64,000 nt of DNA from Oceanimonas aquatica (GCF_030732065.1 NZ_JAVBHX010000005.1:62001-126000), one strand, 5' to 3'; shown: positions 36,140-45,874, counted from the first letter of the stretch. A program made the numbers and translations. Notes: generated by a model not told the origin, from the sequence alone.

Positions 36140-37138
36140 TTACTCCTTGCGCAATAACGCCACGGCGTTATGGCGGGCGACGTTGGCCTGAGCCACCAGG
36201 GCCGACACCAGCTTTTCAAAGGGGCTGCCGCGGTTGCCGAGTGGCGCCTCGCCGGTGGGGGTTGGCACCGCCGGCCATTCAGCAGACATTTGCTGCAAAA
36301 TAAAGCGGCGCTGCTCCTGTAACCGGGCGGTGTAGTCCTGAATGTGGTTTAGTACCCGCTGCAGGTGCTCCCGTTCGCTGGCCAGCTCTCCCTTGCGCGC
36401 CGCCTGCTGCAGAGGCAGCAGCGCATCAGACTCGGGAGTGGGCTTGATCAGCACCGGCTCACCCGCCGGCACACGAACGCCCTCGCCCTGCATCAATATG
36501 GGCTGGCGCAAAATGGCCTCGGCTCTGTCGGTGGCCACCAGCTGTACCCGGCCCTGCTCCGCGGAGGCTGCGATGCCGAGGGGTTTTAAATGGCGGTTAA
36601 GCTGGCCAAGCGTGTCGGCGGGCCGCTGGCCGGGCCGAATGGTAATGCCCATGGCCTGCTGCTGGCCCGCCAGCAGCAGGGTAATGCGCTCCCGCGTGCC
36701 CTTGACGCCCAGCAGATCCACCTTGTCGAGCTGAAAGCGATGACGGGCGGCGTTGCCTTCCAGTGCCTTGGGTTGCAGCCGGGCATCGAGCCGGCCCTGC
36801 TGTTGCAGCTGGTCGCTGAGCCGCGACAATTGCTCACCCCATTGTTGCTGCTGGTCGGCACTCATGGTGGAGGCCTGCATGCGCTGGGCCAGGGTGCGCA
36901 ACTGCTGCCAGGCCTGGCTCAGGGATTGCTCCGCCGCCTGCAGCCGGGCCACGCTGGACTGGGCCTGACTGAGCTTGCCCCATTGCTGATAGCGGCCCGG
37001 CGCCGACAGCCCGGCAGGAGAACCAGAAAGAGCTTTGCTGCTGTCGGCCTTGTCGGCCAGGCCGGGCGCGGCGGCAATGCCACCGGCGGGATCAAGCGAC
37101 GTCTGAACCGCGCCGGGGCGCGTGCTGGCGAGTTGCAT
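36140..37138 (-). CDS. lafW: LafW-like hook-associated protein
   Basis: 332-residue protein directly downstream of flgL and upstream of flagellin, the position of LafW in Flag-2/lateral clusters. A flagellin-hook-IN-like stretch (about 145-205, around GITIRPGQRPADTLGQLNRHLKPLG) and long helical ends resemble hook-associated proteins. Its function is not established. It may be an extra junction or filament component. It lies 9 bases after flgL and is the last gene before the operon terminator. Confidence 0.72.
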   Translation of the reverse strand: MQLASTRPGAVQTSLDPAGGIAAAPGLADKADSSKALSGSPAGLSAPGRYQQWGKLSQAQSSVARLQAAEQSLSQAWQQLRTLAQRMQASTMSADQQQQWGEQLSRLSDQLQQQGRLDARLQPKALEGNAARHRFQLDKVDLLGVKGTRERITLLLAGQQQAMGITIRPGQRPADTLGQLNRHLKPLGIAASAEQGRVQLVATDRAEAILRQPILMQGEGVRVPAGEPVLIKPTPESDALLPLQQAARKGELASEREHLQRVLNHIQDYTARLQEQRRFILQQMSAEWPAVPTPTGEAPLGNRGSPFEKLVSALVAQANVARHNAVALLRKE

Positions 37139-37147
37139 CAGATGTCC

Positions 37148-38044
37148 TTACACGGCATTGAACAGCGACAGCTTGTTCACATTCACAAAGGCCTGCTGGC
37201 TGCTTTGCAGCGCCAGCAGCATCTGCTGCATGTTCATGGCCGCTTCGCCGTAATCCAGTGCCGACAGCTCATTGTGCAGGCCCTGGCCGAACACCTTCAT
37301 TTCACCATGGGTGGCCACCACCTGCTCCAGGCCGTTGATGCGCCCGCCAATGTCGGTGAGGGTGCGGGTCAGGTTGCCGATGCCCTTGTCCAGGCTGTTG
37401 AGCATGTCGGCCACCGAAGTGCCGATATTGCCGGTGGCGGTGTCCAGCAGCCCGATAAAATCGTGCACCTCCTGCAGCAGGTTGCCACCGTTGAACATCA
37501 GCCCTTCGGCGGTGTCGTTGGCGGCCACAGTCACGCCGTTGGCAATGGTCACCTGGCGCTGGTAGTCATCCCCCTGATAGGTGAACACGCCAGGGGCGGT
37601 TTCGGCCACCGCCGGCACGTCGGTCCGGGAACCGGAAAACAGGTAATGCCCCTCTTCGTTGCGGGCATTGACCAGATCCAGCAGGGTGGCCTTGAGGGAC
37701 TCCATCTCCTGAGTCAGGGCCCGGCGCTCTTCCAGGTTGTAGGTGCCGTTACCCGCCTCCACCGTCATGTCCCGCAGGCGCAGCAGTATGTCCTTCATGG
37801 CGTCGATCTGGGTTTCCTGCTGGCCCAGCCGGCTGGTGACCTGTACCGCGTTTTTCTCGTACTGCTCGATGGCACTGATTTCCTTGTCGATCCCCTGCAG
37901 CCGTACCGTGGCGAGGGGATCGTCCGACGGCTTCATGATGCGGTCACCGCTGCCCATCTGTTGCAGCAGCTTGCCGTAGTCGGCGCCGCCCTGCTGCATG
38001 CTCTGCATCATGATCCGCTGAATTTGTCCTGTACTGACGCGCAT
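37148..38044 (-). CDS. flgL: Hook-filament junction protein FlgL
   Basis: 298-residue hook-associated protein 3 that joins the hook to the filament. The flagellin-like N terminus (GQIQRIMMQSMQQGG, helical, about 1-130) and the C-terminal helix ending QAFVNVNKLSLFNAV are characteristic. It lies 11 bases after flgK in the flgB-lafW operon. Exported by the flagellar type III apparatus. Confidence 0.94.
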   Translation of the reverse strand: MRVSTGQIQRIMMQSMQQGGADYGKLLQQMGSGDRIMKPSDDPLATVRLQGIDKEISAIEQYEKNAVQVTSRLGQQETQIDAMKDILLRLRDMTVEAGNGTYNLEERRALTQEMESLKATLLDLVNARNEEGHYLFSGSRTDVPAVAETAPGVFTYQGDDYQRQVTIANGVTVAANDTAEGLMFNGGNLLQEVHDFIGLLDTATGNIGTSVADMLNSLDKGIGNLTRTLTDIGGRINGLEQVVATHGEMKVFGQGLHNELSALDYGEAAMNMQQMLLALQSSQQAFVNVNKLSLFNAV

Positions 38045-38055
38045 ATCGGCTCCCG

Positions 38056-39378
38056 TTAAATCATGTTCAGCAGGGTATTGAACAGCTGATCGGCGGTGCC
38101 GATCACCTTGGCGTTGGCCTGGTAGTTCTGCACATAGTTCATCATGTTCATGGCTTCTTCGTCGAGGTTGACGCCGCTCACGCCATCGCGCCGGGCCTGG
38201 GCCTCAATACGAATATTGTCGGACGCCGCCGCATCGGCCTGCCACTGGGCGCTGGTAATGGCGAGATCGCCCACCAGGCCGCGATAACTTTCGTAACTGC
38301 CGTCTTCCAGCCCCAGCAGGGCCTGCAGGTTATCGTTGTTGCCCGGCCCCGGGCTGGTGCTGCCGGACAGGGCCAGCTGCTCGGGGGTAAAACCGTCACT
38401 GACCTTGAGGCTGCCGGCGCCATCACCGGGAGTAAAACTGAACAGCGGCGCACCCGGCTGGCCGTTGAGATCCACCCCCTGAGCCAGCTGCTGGTTAATC
38501 TGGTCGGCCATCCCTTCGGCAATGGTGTCGAGCTCGTCACGGGCCGGTTGCAGCTGCTGTGCCCGGTGCAGCATCAGCCCGCCCAGGCTGCCGCCGATGT
38601 CCCCGTTAAGGGGATAGTCCTGGCCACTGAAATGCACGGATACCTGGGTATCGTCGCGGCTGATTTGCGCCGCCTGGTTACCCAAGACCAGTGGCTGCCC
38701 TTGAGTCAGGCTGACATTGATGGTGCCGTCGGCCTGACGGGACGAGCGAATATCCACCAGCCCGGCAAGCTGGCGCAGGGTCTCGTCACGACTGTCTTCC
38801 AGAATGCCAACATTACCGCCCTTGGCGCCCACCGCCTTGATTTTTTCGTTGAGCTCCGCCACCTGGGTCAGCAGGCTGTTGGCCTGACTGTTGGTGGCAT
38901 CGAGCTGATCCAGCACTCGCCGCTCCTGGGCATCGAGCTGGGAGCTGAGGTGGTTGAAGCGCTGGGCCAGGGCCTTGGCGGAGGCGATGATCTGCTGGCG
39001 CGGCGCCACACTCTGGGGGGTTTCCGCCGCCCCGTGCAGGGAGGCGAAAAACTGGTTAAGCCCGGGCAGCAGGCTGCTGTCTTCACTGCCCAGCACGGTT
39101 TCCATCTGTCCCAGGTAATCGCTTACCTGCCGGCGCTGGCCCGCCTCCGACTCGGCCCGCCACAACTGGGCGGTGAGAAACTCGTCGGCCACCCGGCGCA
39201 GACCGGTCACCTGAACGCCGCTGCCGCCCATTACCCCAAAGCCGGTCTGGCGGGCCGCCAACTGCACTTCCTGACGGCTGTAACCGGGTACGTTCACGTT
39301 GGCCACATTCTGGCTCATGGTGTTGAGGGCGGTCTGGGCCGCCTGCAGCCCCGACAGGCCATTGTTAATCATCGCCAT
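38056..39378 (-). CDS. flgK: Hook-associated protein FlgK
   Basis: 440-residue hook-associated protein 1. The N-terminal rod/hook motif (NNGLSGLQAAQTALNTMSQNVAN) and C-terminal helix with NLDEEAMNMMNYVQNYQANAKVI mark the family. It adds to the hook tip before FlgL. The start ATG lies 6 bases after the flgJ stop. Confidence 0.95.
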   Translation of the reverse strand: MAMINNGLSGLQAAQTALNTMSQNVANVNVPGYSRQEVQLAARQTGFGVMGGSGVQVTGLRRVADEFLTAQLWRAESEAGQRRQVSDYLGQMETVLGSEDSSLLPGLNQFFASLHGAAETPQSVAPRQQIIASAKALAQRFNHLSSQLDAQERRVLDQLDATNSQANSLLTQVAELNEKIKAVGAKGGNVGILEDSRDETLRQLAGLVDIRSSRQADGTINVSLTQGQPLVLGNQAAQISRDDTQVSVHFSGQDYPLNGDIGGSLGGLMLHRAQQLQPARDELDTIAEGMADQINQQLAQGVDLNGQPGAPLFSFTPGDGAGSLKVSDGFTPEQLALSGSTSPGPGNNDNLQALLGLEDGSYESYRGLVGDLAITSAQWQADAAASDNIRIEAQARRDGVSGVNLDEEAMNMMNYVQNYQANAKVIGTADQLFNTLLNMI

Positions 39379-39384
39379 TTCACA

Positions 39385-39771
39385 TTATCCGTTTTTGGCC
39401 ACCCGCAGCGGCTGGCTGAAGGCGGCAAGGGAGGTCTCATTGTTGTTAACGACCGCCCCGGCGGCACTCTTTAACTGGCCCCCAAGCTGGTTCACCATCA
39501 GCTCCCGAAGCCCGGTCTGGCCCTGGGAAGCCATGTTCATGGCAATCTGGCCATCGTGCCAGTCACGCATCATCGCCTGCTGAGGGCCCGGGGCAAAAGG
39601 GCTGTCGGGATCCCGCAGGGCATCGGTGGCGGAGCGCATGTTTTTCAGCACCATCTGCAAAAACATGGCTTCAAACTGCTCGGCGGCCTTTTCCAGCCCC
39701 TGCTCGGGCGACTGGCGCTTGATGCGCTCCAGCCCCTGCCAGTTAAGATACTGGCTCTGTTCGGTTTTCAT
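39385..39771 (-). CDS. flgJ: Rod-binding protein FlgJ (single domain)
   Basis: 128 residues, corresponding only to the N-terminal rod-cap domain (EKAAEQFEAMFLQMVLKNMRSAT). Enterobacterial FlgJ is over 300 residues and has a C-terminal glucosaminidase domain that opens the murein sacculus for the rod. That domain is missing here with no frameshift visible, so a separate hydrolase must do the job. Lateral FlgJ proteins are often short. Lies 17 bases after flgI and 6 before flgK. Confidence 0.9.
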   Translation of the reverse strand: MKTEQSQYLNWQGLERIKRQSPEQGLEKAAEQFEAMFLQMVLKNMRSATDALRDPDSPFAPGPQQAMMRDWHDGQIAMNMASQGQTGLRELMVNQLGGQLKSAAGAVVNNNETSLAAFSQPLRVAKNG

Positions 39772-39788
39772 TGTTGTTTTGCTCCCCG

Positions 39789-40895
39789 TTACAACACCAC
39801 CAGCTCGCCCTCAAGGGCGCCGGCTTCGTCCAGTGCCTGCAGAATCGACATCAGCGCATCCGGCTTGGCACCCAGACTGTTGACCGCCTGTACGATTTCA
39901 TTGAGTTCGGTGCCTTCGGGCCAGACAAACATCTTGCCCGGCTCCTGATCCACCTTGAGATCCGACTCGGGCGTGACCGCGGTTTCACCCTGAGACAGGG
40001 CATTGGGCTGGCTCACGTTAAAGCGCTCGGTAATGGTCACCGTCAGATCGCCGTGGCTCACCGCCGCCGGACGCACCCGTACGTTCTGCCCCACCACCAC
40101 GGTGCCGGTGCGACTGTTGAACACCACTTTCGGGCGTTTGGGCCCCGTCTCGACGCGCACATCTTCTAGCATCGACATAAAGGTCACCCGCTGGCGGGCA
40201 TCCGCCGGCGCCCGTACCTCAATGGCCCGGGGGCCGGTAGCCTGGGCCACATCGGGACCAAACACCTGATTAATGGCCAGCTCCACGTTACGAGCGCTGC
40301 GAAAGTTGGCGTCCTTCAGGTTCAGGGTCACCACCGGCTCGCTGACAAAGCTCGAAGGAATTTCCTGCTCGATCAGCGCACCGTTGGGAATGCGTCCGGC
40401 GGTGGGCACATTGACGGTAATGGAGGAGCCGCTGTTGCCCTCGGCCTTGAGCCCGCCCACCACCAGGTTGCCCTGAGCCACGGCGTAGACCTGGCCGTCC
40501 ACCCCGCGCAGGGGCGTCAGCAGCAGGGTGCCGCCGCGCAGGCTCTTGGCGTCACCGATAGACGACACCGTCACATCCAGAGTCTGGCCGCGCCCGGCCA
40601 GCGCCGGCAAAGTGGCATGCACCGACACCGCCGCCACGTTCTTGAGCCGGGGGTCGGTGCCGTCTTCGAGCTGCACGCCGAACTGGCGCAGCATGTTGGT
40701 CATCGATTGGCCGGTAAACTTGACCTGGCTGCGATCACCGGTGCCCGACAGGCCCACCACCAGGCCGTAGCCCACCAGCTGGTTGTCGCGAATGCCCTGC
40801 ACGTCCACCACGTCCAGCAAGGGCCGCTCACTGGCCCGGGCCGGCGCCAGAGCAGCGAGCACCAGCCAGAGCATGATCACAAAGGAATATTTCAT
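39789..40895 (-). CDS. flgI: Flagellar P-ring protein FlgI
   Basis: 368-residue periplasmic protein that forms the P ring in the peptidoglycan layer. A Sec signal peptide (about residues 1-21, ending APARAS) precedes conserved [26 protein letters not shown]. The length is typical. It lies 8 bases after flgH. Confidence 0.96.
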   Translation of the reverse strand: MKYSFVIMLWLVLAALAPARASERPLLDVVDVQGIRDNQLVGYGLVVGLSGTGDRSQVKFTGQSMTNMLRQFGVQLEDGTDPRLKNVAAVSVHATLPALAGRGQTLDVTVSSIGDAKSLRGGTLLLTPLRGVDGQVYAVAQGNLVVGGLKAEGNSGSSITVNVPTAGRIPNGALIEQEIPSSFVSEPVVTLNLKDANFRSARNVELAINQVFGPDVAQATGPRAIEVRAPADARQRVTFMSMLEDVRVETGPKRPKVVFNSRTGTVVVGQNVRVRPAAVSHGDLTVTITERFNVSQPNALSQGETAVTPESDLKVDQEPGKMFVWPEGTELNEIVQAVNSLGAKPDALMSILQALDEAGALEGELVVL

Positions 40896-40903
40896 CTTCG
40901 CTC

Positions 40904-41575
40904 CTAGAGGGGGAACCAGCTGCTGTTAAAGAACCGCGACAGCCAGCCGGCCTGGTTGGTGTCGGCCAGGGCGCCGCGGCCGGCATAGGTAATGCGGGCA
41001 TCGCCCAGACGCTGGGACGGCACCCGGTTCTGGCTGTCGATGTCGTCGATGCGCACCAGCCCCTGCAGGCGCACGTATTCATCACCCTGATTCAGCCGAA
41101 TCCACTTCTCCCCTTTCACGCGAAGCACGCTGTTGGGCAGCACCTCGGCCACGGTCACCGTGATCGAGCCCGACAGGGTGTTCTGCTGGCTGGTGCTGGC
41201 CGAGCCGTTGAAGTCCCGGTCGGCACCGCCTTCCACCGTCAGGTTGGTGCGCAGCTTGCGCCCCACCAGCGGCACCGGAATATCGATGTTGCTGCTCTTG
41301 TCGAGGCTGGTGTCGGCCTTCTTGCTGGACTGGGTGCGCTCCTGCAGCAACACCGTCAGCATGTCGCCCACGCGAAAGGCGCGCCTGTCCTGAAACAGGG
41401 CGATCATGGTCTGGTTGCTGAAGGCACTGCCATGGCGGGCCTGCTGGTGAGCAGGCACGGTCGGTGGCGTTGGCGCCCAGTCGTCCTCGCCCGGCTCGGG
41501 CGGGATCAGCTCATAGGTGGTGCAGCCGCTCAGCATCAGCAACACGGCCGCCAGCATGCAATAACGAGATTTCAT
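40904..41575 (-). CDS. flgH: Flagellar L-ring lipoprotein FlgH
   Basis: 223-residue outer-membrane lipoprotein that forms the L ring. The signal sequence ends at a lipobox LSGC with the lipidated Cys18, followed by [13 protein letters not shown]. The conserved [20 protein letters not shown] region is present. I chose ATG 41575, which overlaps the flgG stop by one base. A GTG codon lies directly before it. Confidence 0.95.
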   Translation of the reverse strand: MKSRYCMLAAVLLMLSGCTTYELIPPEPGEDDWAPTPPTVPAHQQARHGSAFSNQTMIALFQDRRAFRVGDMLTVLLQERTQSSKKADTSLDKSSNIDIPVPLVGRKLRTNLTVEGGADRDFNGSASTSQQNTLSGSITVTVAEVLPNSVLRVKGEKWIRLNQGDEYVRLQGLVRIDDIDSQNRVPSQRLGDARITYAGRGALADTNQAGWLSRFFNSSWFPL

Positions 41576-42360
41576 CACAGCGACTGGCTGACGAACTTCA
41601 GCATCTGATCGGCGGCGGACACCACCTTGGCGTTCATCTCGTAGGAGCGCTGAGTGGTGATCATGTCCACCATTTCCTCCACCACGTTGACGTTGGAACC
41701 TTCCAGGGTGCCCTGCTTGAGGGTGCCCAGGGCATCGTCCCCGGCCTGGCCTTCCATCGGCTCGCCGGAGGCGGCGGTCTGGCGATACAGGTTACCGCCC
41801 ATGGCCTCGAGGCCGGCGGGGTTGGAGAAATTGGCCAGGGTGATCAGGCCCAGCTCCTGAGGCTCGGCCTGCCCCGCCAGGTTGGCGGTAACAATGCCGT
41901 TGGTGCCCACGGTGACGTTGATGGCGTTTTCCGGTATCTCAACCTGGGGCACCAGCGGCAGGCCCTCGGCGTTGACCATCAGGCCTTCGGAATTGCGGTG
42001 AAACTGGCCATTACGGGTATACACCAGCTCGCCGTTGGGGCGCTCAATCTGAAAAAAGCCCTGGCCGACAATGGCCATGTCCAGCTCCTGACCGGTGTTC
42101 TGAAAATTGCCGGTGGTAAACACCTTCTGGGTACCCACCACCTTGACGCCGTTACCCATCTGAATGCCGGTAGGGATCTGGTTTTGCTGATCCGCCGCCG
42201 CGCCCGGCTGGCGCTGCACCTGGTAGAACAGATCTTCAAAGGCGACTCTGTCCCGCTTGAACCCCACGGTATTGACGTTGGCCAGGTTGTTGGAAATGGC
42301 GGTCATGCGCGCATCCTGCGCGGTCAGACCGGTCTTGCTTACCCATAATGCTGCATGCAT
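41575..42360 (-). CDS. flgG: Distal rod protein FlgG
   Basis: 261-residue distal rod subunit. The N terminus HAALWVSKTGLTAQDARMT and C terminus EMVDMITTQRSYEMNAKVVSAA are family signatures. It is 54 bases downstream of flgF and overlaps flgH by one base. AGGG lies about 8 bases before the ATG. Confidence 0.96.
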   Translation of the reverse strand: MHAALWVSKTGLTAQDARMTAISNNLANVNTVGFKRDRVAFEDLFYQVQRQPGAAADQQNQIPTGIQMGNGVKVVGTQKVFTTGNFQNTGQELDMAIVGQGFFQIERPNGELVYTRNGQFHRNSEGLMVNAEGLPLVPQVEIPENAINVTVGTNGIVTANLAGQAEPQELGLITLANFSNPAGLEAMGGNLYRQTAASGEPMEGQAGDDALGTLKQGTLEGSNVNVVEEMVDMITTQRSYEMNAKVVSAADQMLKFVSQSL

Positions 42361-42414
42361 GCGTAATTACCCTGTTCTGTTTACTCGGCTGCCGAAGGCC
42401 GGCAGCCCTGTTGA

Positions 42415-43143
42415 TCAGCTGCCGCGGATCAGCCGGGCGCCGGCCCGGGCCTGATCGTCGGCGGTTTTCATGGCCCGAACCTGCAGCTCGAACTGCCGTC
42501 CCAGGGCCATGGTCTGCACCATCTCTTCCACCACGTTGACGTTGGCCCCTTCCAGGTAGCCCTGCTTCAGCGCAATGTCCTCGTCCATGGCCAGCGGCAC
42601 CGGCTGGTCGGCGTAGAACAGGCCGTCCAAACCCTTTTGCAGCTGGCCTTCCTCGGGCCGCACCAGCTTGATGCGGCCCCCTTCAATCAGGGCGCCGCCC
42701 CCCGGTGGAGTCAGGCTGACGGTGCCGTCACGGCCGATTTCAAGCCGGCTGAACTCGGGCAGCACCAGGGGGCCGTCTTCCCCCACCACCGGGTGGCCGT
42801 TGATGGTCAGGGCGCCTTCCGGGCTGACCAGCATGTTGCCGGCCCGGGTGTAGCCTTCATTCTCACCGCTCTGCACCGCGATAAAGCCCTCGCCCTGAAT
42901 GGCGATATCCAGCTCGCGGCCGGTTTGCTGCAGGGGGCCGGCAGCCAGGTTGGTGCCGGCAGGCAGGCTTCGGGCCAGGGCCCGGGTATGCAGACCGTCA
43001 CCGTTCAGAAAACGGGCCGAGGCCTGCTCGTAGTCGGCGCGAAACCCCTGGGTATTGGCATTGGCCAGGTTATTGGCACGAATACCCTGAGCCATCATGG
43101 CGTGCTGGGCCCCGGACATAGCGGTATAAAGCAAACGATCCAT
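42415..43143 (-). CDS. flgF: Proximal rod protein FlgF
   Basis: 242-residue rod subunit. It starts with MDRLLYTAMSGAQHAM and carries the rod-family sequence NLANANTQGFRADYE and C-terminal NVVEEMVQTMALGRQFELQV. It lies 9 bases after flgE. Confidence 0.95.
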   Translation of the reverse strand: MDRLLYTAMSGAQHAMMAQGIRANNLANANTQGFRADYEQASARFLNGDGLHTRALARSLPAGTNLAAGPLQQTGRELDIAIQGEGFIAVQSGENEGYTRAGNMLVSPEGALTINGHPVVGEDGPLVLPEFSRLEIGRDGTVSLTPPGGGALIEGGRIKLVRPEEGQLQKGLDGLFYADQPVPLAMDEDIALKQGYLEGANVNVVEEMVQTMALGRQFELQVRAMKTADDQARAGARLIRGS

Positions 43144-43152
43144 TCAGCGACC

Positions 43153-44340
43153 TCAGAAGGAGTTGAACAGCACCTGCGTCATCTTGTCGGCGGCGCTGAT
43201 GCTTTTGGAGTTGGCCTGGTAGTTGCGCTGGGCGGTCATCAGGTTGACCAGCTCACCGGTCAGCTCGACGTTGGAGCCTTCATAGGCGCCGGCGGTCAGG
43301 CTGCCCAGGGTGCCGGTACCCGGGTCACCCAGGGTGGGTGCGCCGGACGCAAAGCTCTGATACCAGCTGGTGCCGTCGCCCTGACGCAGGCCGTTGGGGT
43401 TGGCGAAGTCCGCCATCACCACCTTGCCCTTGAGCTGATCCTGACCATTGGTGAACACCGCATACATGTCGCCATTGGACTCAAAACGAATCCCTGCCAG
43501 CTCGCCGGCGGTGTAGCCATCGGGCTGGTTGCGGGACACGCTGAAGTCGCCGGCATACTGGCTGGTGCCTTCCAGATTCAGGGTGATGTTGAGGGGGTCG
43601 GCCGAGGCCAGGGTGTGGGTCAGGTTCACGGTATTGGCGGAAGTCAGCTTGCCGGCGGTGTCAAAGGTCATGGTCTGAGGCGTGCCCATGGCGGCGCCGT
43701 CCATCTGGTAATTCACCTGCCAGGTGTTGTCGGCGGTCTTGACGAAATACTGGGTCATCACATGACGGGTGCCGAGCGAATCAAAGACTTCACTGGACTG
43801 GGAAAAGTTGTAGCTGTTGGCATCGGCCGGATCAAAGGGCGTCACCGCCGGGTCGATGGTTTCGGCGTCCGCCTTCAGGTTGGCGGTAAATTCCACCCGG
43901 GTGCTGGCCTTGGCCGGCAGGCCGGCACCGTCCACCCGCAGATCCTCGACCACCCCCTGCTGCAGCTCACCGACCTCGTTGGTCATGAACCCCTGCAGGC
44001 GCATGCCATTGCCGGCCACCACATAGTTGTCGGCATCGCGGTTAAAGGTGCCGGCCCGGGTAAAGGCGGTCTGGCCGTTCAGACTGGTCATGAAAAAACC
44101 GTTGCCGGAAATGGCCAGATCCAGGGCGCGGCCGGTGTTGACCACGTCTCCGTCCCGCTCGAAGTTCTGGGACACGTTGTTCACTTCTACCCCGCCCGGC
44201 TGACCGCCACCGTAAACGGCGGCAAATTCCGCCCGGGCACTCTTGAAGCCGGCGGTGGAGACGTTGGCGATGTTGTGGCTGATCACGCCCAGCGACTGGC
44301 TGGTGGCCCGCAGGCCGCTGAGGCCGATACTCATGGACAT
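43153..44340 (-). CDS. flgE: Flagellar hook protein FlgE
   Basis: 395-residue hook subunit. Conserved ends (SIGLSGLRATSQSLGVISHN and SNVELTGELVNLMTAQRNYQ) frame the variable outer domains. The hook is the universal joint between rod and filament, exported by the type III apparatus after assembly of a cap by FlgD. An alternative ATG lies 6 bases inside. It is 19 bases after flgD. Confidence 0.95.
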   Translation of the reverse strand: MSMSIGLSGLRATSQSLGVISHNIANVSTAGFKSARAEFAAVYGGGQPGGVEVNNVSQNFERDGDVVNTGRALDLAISGNGFFMTSLNGQTAFTRAGTFNRDADNYVVAGNGMRLQGFMTNEVGELQQGVVEDLRVDGAGLPAKASTRVEFTANLKADAETIDPAVTPFDPADANSYNFSQSSEVFDSLGTRHVMTQYFVKTADNTWQVNYQMDGAAMGTPQTMTFDTAGKLTSANTVNLTHTLASADPLNITLNLEGTSQYAGDFSVSRNQPDGYTAGELAGIRFESNGDMYAVFTNGQDQLKGKVVMADFANPNGLRQGDGTSWYQSFASGAPTLGDPGTGTLGSLTAGAYEGSNVELTGELVNLMTAQRNYQANSKSISAADKMTQVLFNSF

Positions 44341-44359
44341 AACTGACTTCCTTAATGTG

Positions 44360-45016
44360 TTAGGACTGACCGAACTCGGTCACCTGAAACAATGACATCT
44401 GGCCGACACCGGCCAGTCCCAGCATGATGTCGCCGCCCCCGGCAGGCAGGCTGACTTTTTCCACGGTGCGCTCCATGTAGGGCGACAGCGACAGGCTCTC
44501 GCCGTCCCGAGTGGCGGTCACCCTGAACTCGTACTCACCGGCAGGCAGCTCGGCCAGCGCAAAAGTCTGATCGCCGGTGGGAGAAGTCCACTCCTGCTGG
44601 TGCACCCGCTGGCCCTGCTGGTCATAGACCTCCAGGGTGAGCTGCTCGGTGCCCGCCGGCACCGGCAGGGTACCGCTCAGGCTTTCCGCATCACTCAGGC
44701 TGATGGACTGCACCGGTACCGTGACCTTTTTGCCCATCAGCGAGGTGCTGCCCAGCACCTGCAGGGTATCGAGCAGGGTGGCCTGCTGCTGCCCCTGCAA
44801 CTTCATCTGCTCAATGCCTTCCACCATGCTGAACTGGGCCAGCTGGGTGACGTACTGAGTGCCGTCGAGCGGGTTGAGGGGATCCTGGTTGTTGATCTGG
44901 GCCACCATCATCTGCAGAAATTCACTGCGCAGGTTGCCCACCTCGTTGCCCGGCGCGATGGCGCTCTTCTGGCTGCCCATGGCGTTGTCCAGCCCGTTAA
45001 TGCTTGCCAGTGCCAT
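44360..45016 (-). CDS. flgD: Hook cap protein FlgD
   Basis: 218-residue scaffolding cap for hook assembly. The conserved N-terminal part includes FLQMMVAQINNQDPLNPLDGTQ, and the C-terminal half has FlgD immunoglobulin-like and tudor-like domains. It lies 2 bases after flgC and 19 before flgE. Confidence 0.95.
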   Translation of the reverse strand: MALASINGLDNAMGSQKSAIAPGNEVGNLRSEFLQMMVAQINNQDPLNPLDGTQYVTQLAQFSMVEGIEQMKLQGQQQATLLDTLQVLGSTSLMGKKVTVPVQSISLSDAESLSGTLPVPAGTEQLTLEVYDQQGQRVHQQEWTSPTGDQTFALAELPAGEYEFRVTATRDGESLSLSPYMERTVEKVSLPAGGGDIMLGLAGVGQMSLFQVTEFGQS

Positions 45017-45018
45017 GA

Positions 45019-45438
45019 TTAACGCTGCCCCAGGTTGAGCAGGCCCTGCTGCATGCTGTTGACCCGGCCGATCACCTCCACCGCCGATTCAAAACTGCGC
45101 GAGGCGGACATCATGTCGGCCATTTCTTCCATCACATTGACCCCGGCGTAGTAAACGTGGCCGTCGGCGTTGGCCAGCGGATGATCCGGCTGGTAACGCT
45201 GCTCGGGCAGACGATCCGAGGGCAGCACCCCGGCAATATTGACCTTGGCACCAGCCAGCTCGCCGGCCTGGGTTTGCTGGTAAAGGGTGGCAAACACCGG
45301 TTTGATGGCCCGGTAGGCCTCCTCTTCACTGGCGGCCACCGAGCCGGCGTTGGCCAGGTTGGAGGCCACGGTATTCATGCGGCTGGTCTGCGCCTGCAGG
45401 GCGCTGGCCGCGATGTCATAAACTCCGCGAAACGACAT
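45019..45438 (-). CDS. flgC: Proximal rod protein FlgC
   Basis: 139-residue rod protein. It starts MSFRGVYDIAASALQAQTSR and ends with the family helix EEMADMMSASRSFESAVEV. The reading frame continues upstream through flgB in another frame, but the start at 45438 matches FlgC length and homology. It lies 2 bases after flgB. Confidence 0.94.
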   Translation of the reverse strand: MSFRGVYDIAASALQAQTSRMNTVASNLANAGSVAASEEEAYRAIKPVFATLYQQTQAGELAGAKVNIAGVLPSDRLPEQRYQPDHPLANADGHVYYAGVNVMEEMADMMSASRSFESAVEVIGRVNSMQQGLLNLGQR

Positions 45439-45440
45439 AA

Positions 45441-45806
45441 TCAACGTCCTTCTATGGCCTGTTGCAGGCCGCGTAACTTGATGTTCAGAAAGGTCAGGCT
45501 GGTCTGAAAGTCCATGGCGTTTTCGGCAAAGGCGGTCTGCTCCACCGACAGCTCGACGGTATTGCCATCCCGGGACGGCTGGTAAGGCACCCGGTACAGG
45601 CTGTCGGCCTGCACACCCGGCTTGTCCACGCCCTGCTGCAGGGCATTTTCGGTCTGCTGCAACACCGCCTTGTAGTCGATATCCCGGGCCTGATAGCCGG
45701 GGGTATCCACGTTGGCCAGGTTGCCGGCCAGTAATTGCGTTCTGTCCATCCTGAGCGATAATGCGTGTGGATGAATGCCCAGCGCCTTGTCGAACCCCAG
45801 TGCCAT
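45441..45806 (-). CDS. flgB: Proximal rod protein FlgB
   Basis: 121-residue rod protein. The family sequence LSLRMDRTQLLAGNLANVDTPGYQARDIDYKA-type region is clear. It is the first gene of the flgBCDEFGHIJKL-lafW operon. A candidate sigma-54 promoter lies 45-60 bases upstream. It is divergent from flgA with a 68-base gap. Confidence 0.94.
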   Translation of the reverse strand: MALGFDKALGIHPHALSLRMDRTQLLAGNLANVDTPGYQARDIDYKAVLQQTENALQQGVDKPGVQADSLYRVPYQPSRDGNTVELSVEQTAFAENAMDFQTSLTFLNIKLRGLQQAIEGR

Positions 45807-45850
45807 TTGCTGTACCTTTCGAGTTGCTCACATTGGTTTCGCCCTCGACT

Positions 45851-45866
45851 TACAAGATTTGTGCCA
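45851..45866 (-). promoter_or_regulatory. Candidate sigma-54 promoter of flgB operon
   Basis: On the minus strand TGGCAC-AAATC-TTGTA matches the sigma-54 consensus TGGCAC-N5-TTGCA except for the -12 C. It is placed correctly for a short flgB leader and would be activated by LafK. Confidence 0.65.
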
Positions 45867-45874
45867 TCAAATAA

